Source of the DNA: Thraustochytrium sp. TN22
Lineage: Eukaryota > Sar > Bigyra > Thraustochytrida > Thraustochytriidae
Assembly (NCBI GenBank): GCA_013306675.1
Contig: JABLUY010000175.1
Span: 18,657-82,656, forward strand
Reading direction: 5' to 3'
DNA: 64,000 bases
Shown here: positions 60,301 to 64,000 of the stretch, one piece after another
How the letters are laid out: every line of letters begins with the position of its first letter
Position numbering within the stretch: position 1 is the first letter of the stretch
Notes under the pieces: generated by a model
What the model was told of the DNA's origin: nothing
The model's input: the letters and a program-made list of their open reading frames with translations, nothing else
Database searches by the model: none
Position numbers and translations under genes: made by a program

Positions 60301-61541
60301 TACGAAAGCGTAGCCAGCGGGCAGTGGCCGCTCTCCAGGGCGCGCGCCAAGGCCCCCGCGCCCTCGTCGCCAACCTTGTTGCGGTAGAGCCTGTATATGT
60401 GTGTGCGAGCAGGCGTTGTCTCGGACGGCGCTCAATAGGTCAGCCACAATGCGCAAGAGGGGAAACCTCGCAGGACGTACGACAGCGTTGTCAGCGAGCA
60501 GCGGCCACTCTGCAACGCGCGCGCCAAGGGGCTGGCGCCCTTCGGTCCGAGCTTGTTGATTCCGAGGCTGACGATAAGCAACGCGTCAATCAGTTTTCAA
60601 GCCCTTCTTGCGCCTTGCTCAGGAACTCACTCCAGCGTCGTCAAGGCGCACTGCCCGCTCTCCAGAGCTCGCGCCAATGAATCGGCGCACTCGGGGCCAA
60701 TCTTGTTGCCAATGAGACTTTTTGCGCACCAAAGCATCAGCACATACTCTGGGCGCATACGCTCCAAGGCATGAGACTCACGAGAGCAACGTGAGCGGGC
60801 AATGGCCGCTCTCCAGGGCCCGTGCCAGCGACGCGGCGCCCTCAGGACCGATGCTGTTCGACCCTAGACTAAGGTGTGGCGCCAGTGGCGTCAGCTAGCT
60901 AGCCAGAGCTTTGCCATCTCCCAAACGCACTATAATTTTGTAAGCGCGCACTGACCACCCTCCAGAGCCTGTGCAAGCGCGTCCGCTCCCTTCGGACCGA
61001 TCTCGTTGATACCCAGACTGCCTCGTGTTAGCTCTCTACGGCACCCTTTGCCCGGTATGGTTTGACTCACTCCAGCGTCGTCAACGCGCATTGGCCGCTC
61101 CCCAGTGCTCGAGCAAAAGATGTCGCACCCTCGTCGCCGATGCTGTTCTGGTGGAGACTGCGGAATGGCGCTGTAAGTACGCTCGCAATGCCACAAGACG
61201 TACGTATCATACGTACATGAGGGTGGTCAGCGCGTGATTGCCGCGCTCGAGCACCCGCGCCAACACCTCGGCGCCCGCGTCGCCGATACCCTCCTGCGAG
61301 AGGCTGCCCGAGCAAGTCCGTCAGCGTGCTGAAGCCCAGACGCGATGCGCCTCGCGACATACTCCAGTTTTTCCGCGCCGGCGCGGATGTCCGCAAGTGC
61401 CTTGCCCACGGCTGGCAGCAGAAGCTCCATGCTTTCCTCCTCGTCGTCCCCGGCGCTGCCCCGCCGGCGCCAGGCCTCGTTGCTTGCGCGGCTCTGGCCG
61501 CGTCCGTTGCCTCGCTTCGCACGGGTCGTGGCATCCCACAT
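57329..61541 (-). CDS. LRR - protein kinase - TIR-like receptor protein, 10 exons (one LRR per exon)
   Basis: Modelled from splice sites: 61541-61363, 61303-61217, 61157-61071, 61017-60931, 60868-60782, 60717-60631, 60567-60481, 60390-60304, 60236-60066, 59984-57329; 1204 residues. Introns are 53-90 bases, all phase 2, with donors GTATGT, GTACGT, GTGAGT, GTGCGT, GTAAGT and GTAGGT. Residues 61-320 hold nine LRRs (seven 87-base exons plus one 171-base double exon). The kinase (about 479-804) has VAIKVM (Lys516), HGDLKPRN (catalytic Asp609), DLD in place of DFG (661-663) and AAPE (681-684). A TIR-like domain (about 865-1044) has FFLSHMQTQ, the BB-loop region DMRATDLT, and FCLAELMF with Glu935 in the NADase position. 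A further alpha/beta domain lies at about 1069-1184. The architecture fits an innate immune or stress receptor; no function is shown. Confidence 0.88.
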
Positions 61542-63724
61542 GGCCACCTGCACGCCGTGTCGCGCCCCGCCGTGCCGCGCAGTCCCGCGCCGCGCTATCC
61601 CGTGCCGCGTCTCGCAGCCAACATACGGGTTTGCGTAGTACGAGCGGACGAGCGGAGCCGAGCGGAGCCTCCTCTGCGGTTCCCGCTGGCTGATGCGGTC
61701 CCACGAGGTCCGGGACCGGACTTGGGAGTCCCCTGCTTGGGACCGCCACCGGTGTACCCTTGGCACCGGTACTTCCGCCGCACCCGCATCGGCATTCACC
61801 TTCACCTTCGTGCCCGGCCACCCGCGACAAGGACTCCGTCGTGGCTGTGTCACCGTTGCCCTCAACGAGCGCCGCCTCCTGCACATCACGGCGCTCCAGG
61901 CAGCGCACACCCTGTCCCTGCAAGACAAAAGCAGGCCGCCAGCCTGACGCGCTGCTGAACGACAACTGCTGCGCCGCTGCCATCGTCGCCCAGCAGCACC
62001 TGCACCGCGTGCGCACCCACCGGGCAGGCACCTCGCTCCTCCTCATCGCACGCGCGTCAGCAAGGACGCACGCATTCGCATTTTCAAAGCTCTCACAACC
62101 CGCACGGCCGTCCCCGCTCATTCACATCCAACATGCCTGGGCACATGACGCTGCCAACGCCTTTCTCGAAGTCTGGGTCGGCCCACGCGTCCTCGTGCGC
62201 TGACGCCTTGTTGCCGACGGCCGTAGACACGCTCGCGTTCATCCAGCTGCCGCGGCAAGGTCTTCATCAACGAGAACCAGCTGCGCAATACACCGCCTCC
62301 TGCGCGTCGCGCAAGAGACCGTATCAAGGGACGACGTGCGACAGGCTCAGAGGGCGGAAGATCAACAAGAGTGACGCCTGGATGCCCGCCCCGTCGGAGC
62401 CTCGTGTGACGCGCCCAGCTCGGGCGACCTCGGGGGCGACTCCGGGCAAGCGGCAAAATCTCATCGAGGCTAGGGCCCACCGCTCGAATACTTCGCACGC
62501 TGCCGTGAATGCACCCCGTGCCTGTTCACGCAGCTCCACGAGCTGCTCCCCGCGCAGCTCTGCGCCAACCAAGGCGCTCATCTCTTTGTACCCCGTACAA
62601 AGATCCTAGGCAGCATCACCACCCAGGCCTCGCAACCACTAGTCTGGCGCCAAGCCTCCCGGCGGCTTCGGCAGACTCGCAACTCCAGCTCGACCTGACT
62701 TACAGCTCTCGACCGTACCACAACCCTTTTCACCCCGTTTCTCGCCCGGGCCCTTCGGCCAGCGCGGGGGTGGGGCTTTGTTGCGTTTCTAAGACCTGTC
62801 CATCTTTTCCACTTCAGAGCTACATCACTTGTTAGACCGCGTGCGCCACGCACTCTGCCAAGGACAAGAAGCCCACCAGGCCTGCTGAAGCGCTGCATGG
62901 CGACTGCTGCCGCACCGCAACCATCGTCGCTCGGCAGTCCCAGCGTCGTCAAGCAGGCAGCACCAGTAACGCCAAACTGGCAATGATTGGTCCGCTGCAG
63001 CAATCACACGTGCGCGTCTCCAACGCCGTCCTTGCCACCAACGAGTCCGCCTTCTGCACCTTCCTGATCGTCTGCGACAGCTCATTCACTTTCACGCTAC
63101 GCTTTTTGAGGAATGTGCTCTGCGTGAGCTCATCCATTTTCACGCTGCGCTCTTTGGAGGAATGAGCCAGCCTGCGCGTCCTGATGTGCTCCCGGTCGCT
63201 CCCTGTGCTGCCTCATTGCATTGCAATGCAGCGCGCCGGCGAACGGCAGCGAGACCAAGCTCGCCGTCTTCGTCGTGGCTCCTTCAGTAGATCAGTTCGT
63301 ACGTCGCTCGCCAACTGACTCCGGCCGCGGTTCCAAGGTCCTGTCTTGGAGCCCGAGCTCGCGTTTTGCCGCCCGACCACCTCTTGTCCAGCCAGCCGAC
63401 CTTCTCCAGCCGCTCCTCAGGACAACGGCTGCCCCGCCGCCGCCCTCCCACAGCAACAACGCTGCCGTACAGCGCCCGAGCCTGCGCCTCCGCACACGCG
63501 CGCTGCGACAGGCGTGACTGCGCACACGCAGCTTCACGTGCTGGCGCCGGCTTCTTCTCGTACCGACGAGTAGAAGAGCGGACCCAAGAACGACGCTCCG
63601 ACAAGACTCCTCTTGGCTAGGGGATTGCCTTCGCACGCACAACGTCTGCCTTCGCGCCCGAGTTCGATTCAAGCCTGCAGCACCAATGTTCAAGACTCCT
63701 AACTGCAGACCAAATTGTAAAAAT
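61542..63724. other. Gene-poor region, possibly a decayed mobile element
   Basis: Many short frames on both strands, none intact or of recognisable family. On the plus strand, protein-like pieces appear in shifting frames (about 61800-62210 and 62510-63165), for example RLLHITALQAAHTLSLQDK, then after a frame change LLNDNCCAAAIVAQQHLHRV. The LNDN-type block loosely recalls Ulp1/C48-type protease regions of some DNA transposons, but the evidence is weak. Two related ~45-base units with TTTTCACGCTRCGCT lie at about 63080-63165. Confidence 0.3.
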
Positions 63725-64000
63725 CTATCGGTCAGCCGCAGCTTCCTTCATCTTGAGAATGTGCACCATGCCGGTTAGGTCACCAGCAACGAAGACGGCG
63801 CCCTGACGGACGCAACATCTTAATAAGATATGATCCGTTGTGAAGCCCACCCGGCCATCGCAAGGCAGGATGTGGAGGCGGTCCTCAGCCACTTTAACCG
63901 GAAGAGCTCGGCGGCCCCCATGCAGACGCGGCGTCGCGGCTTGGGCGTCCACTTGCGCACCGGTCTGCAGGTCCCAGTGCAGCACGGTGCCGCTGCCGTC
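63725..64000 (-). CDS. C-terminal part of a WD40-repeat protein, cut by the right window edge
   Basis: The minus strand is open from the window edge to a TAG at 63725. The first residues read DGSGTVLHWDLQTGAQV, a typical WD40 blade end with Trp-Asp, and the last visible blade ends GAVFVAGDLTGMVHILKMK. About 92 residues are visible. WD40 proteins form beta-propellers that serve as scaffolds; with only the end available, the function cannot be assigned. The stop is followed by a lower-GC 3' region. Confidence 0.7.
   Translation of the reverse strand, partial: DGSGTVLHWDLQTGAQVDAQAATPRLHGGRRALPVKVAEDRLHILPCDGRVGFTTDHILLRCCVRQGAVFVAGDLTGMVHILKMKEAAADR

Noticed and set aside
63655-63680. Possible tRNA T-arm (GTTCGATTC)
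   Set aside because: The flanking bases do not form the T stem, and no acceptor or anticodon arm is visible upstream.

Overview
The window is nuclear DNA from a eukaryotic microbe. It is GC-rich (roughly two thirds by eye), has about one gene per 2.5-3 kb, and uses both strands in divergent and convergent pairs. Most genes are single open frames starting at ATG and carry mitochondrial leaders, signal anchors and low-complexity acidic, Gln- or Ala-rich tails. An axonemal-dynein-light-chain-like gene suggests a flagellated stage. Few introns, high GC, simple repeats such as (GCTT)n between genes and LRR-kinase-TIR receptor architecture together suggest a stramenopile protist, possibly a thraustochytrid or labyrinthulomycete. 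That placement is inference. No operon, CRISPR array, rRNA or convincing tRNA was seen.

Layout. 0-7 kb: a partial gene at the left edge, a dethiobiotin-synthetase-like P-loop protein, a SET-domain methyltransferase divergent from the ribosome biogenesis factor PNO1, and a coiled-coil protein. 7-18.5 kb: a PDZ protein with a duplicated unknown C-terminal domain, an F-box-like protein, a GT47/RXYLT1-like glycosyltransferase, a membrane-anchored penicillin-acylase homologue and an axonemal-dynein-like protein. 18.5-27 kb: a roughly 3.1-kb tandem duplication that made two CocE/NonD hydrolase genes and left cut pieces of both flanking genes, beside class II fumarase. 27-36 kb: NAF1, a PQQ-propeller membrane protein and a long coiled-coil protein. 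36-49.7 kb: a five-finger C2H2 protein, a 3.9-kb gene-free island, ADA2, a KAP-like P-loop NTPase, an RGS protein and ferrochelatase. 49.7-64 kb: a trypsin-like protease, a 23-bp minisatellite, two intron-rich leucine-rich-repeat (LRR) genes, a decayed stretch, and the C-terminus of a WD40 protein at the right edge.

Most interesting system: the two LRR genes (54302-56506 and 57329-61541, both minus strand). In a region where other genes lack visible introns, each encodes nearly every LRR on its own exon of exactly 87 bases. All introns are 53-90 bases, all are phase 2, and all cut the repeat at the same codon. Exons could therefore be added, lost or swapped without breaking the frame. One gene ends in a protein kinase plus a TIR-like domain and a further alpha/beta domain, a receptor-like architecture. 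The other has an acidic head and a coiled-coil tail. I reconstructed both gene models by hand from splice sites; simple frame scans show only fragments.

The housekeeping genes cover ribosome and snoRNP assembly (PNO1, NAF1), chromatin (ADA2), haem synthesis (ferrochelatase) and the TCA cycle (fumarase). They do not form an obvious pathway cluster.
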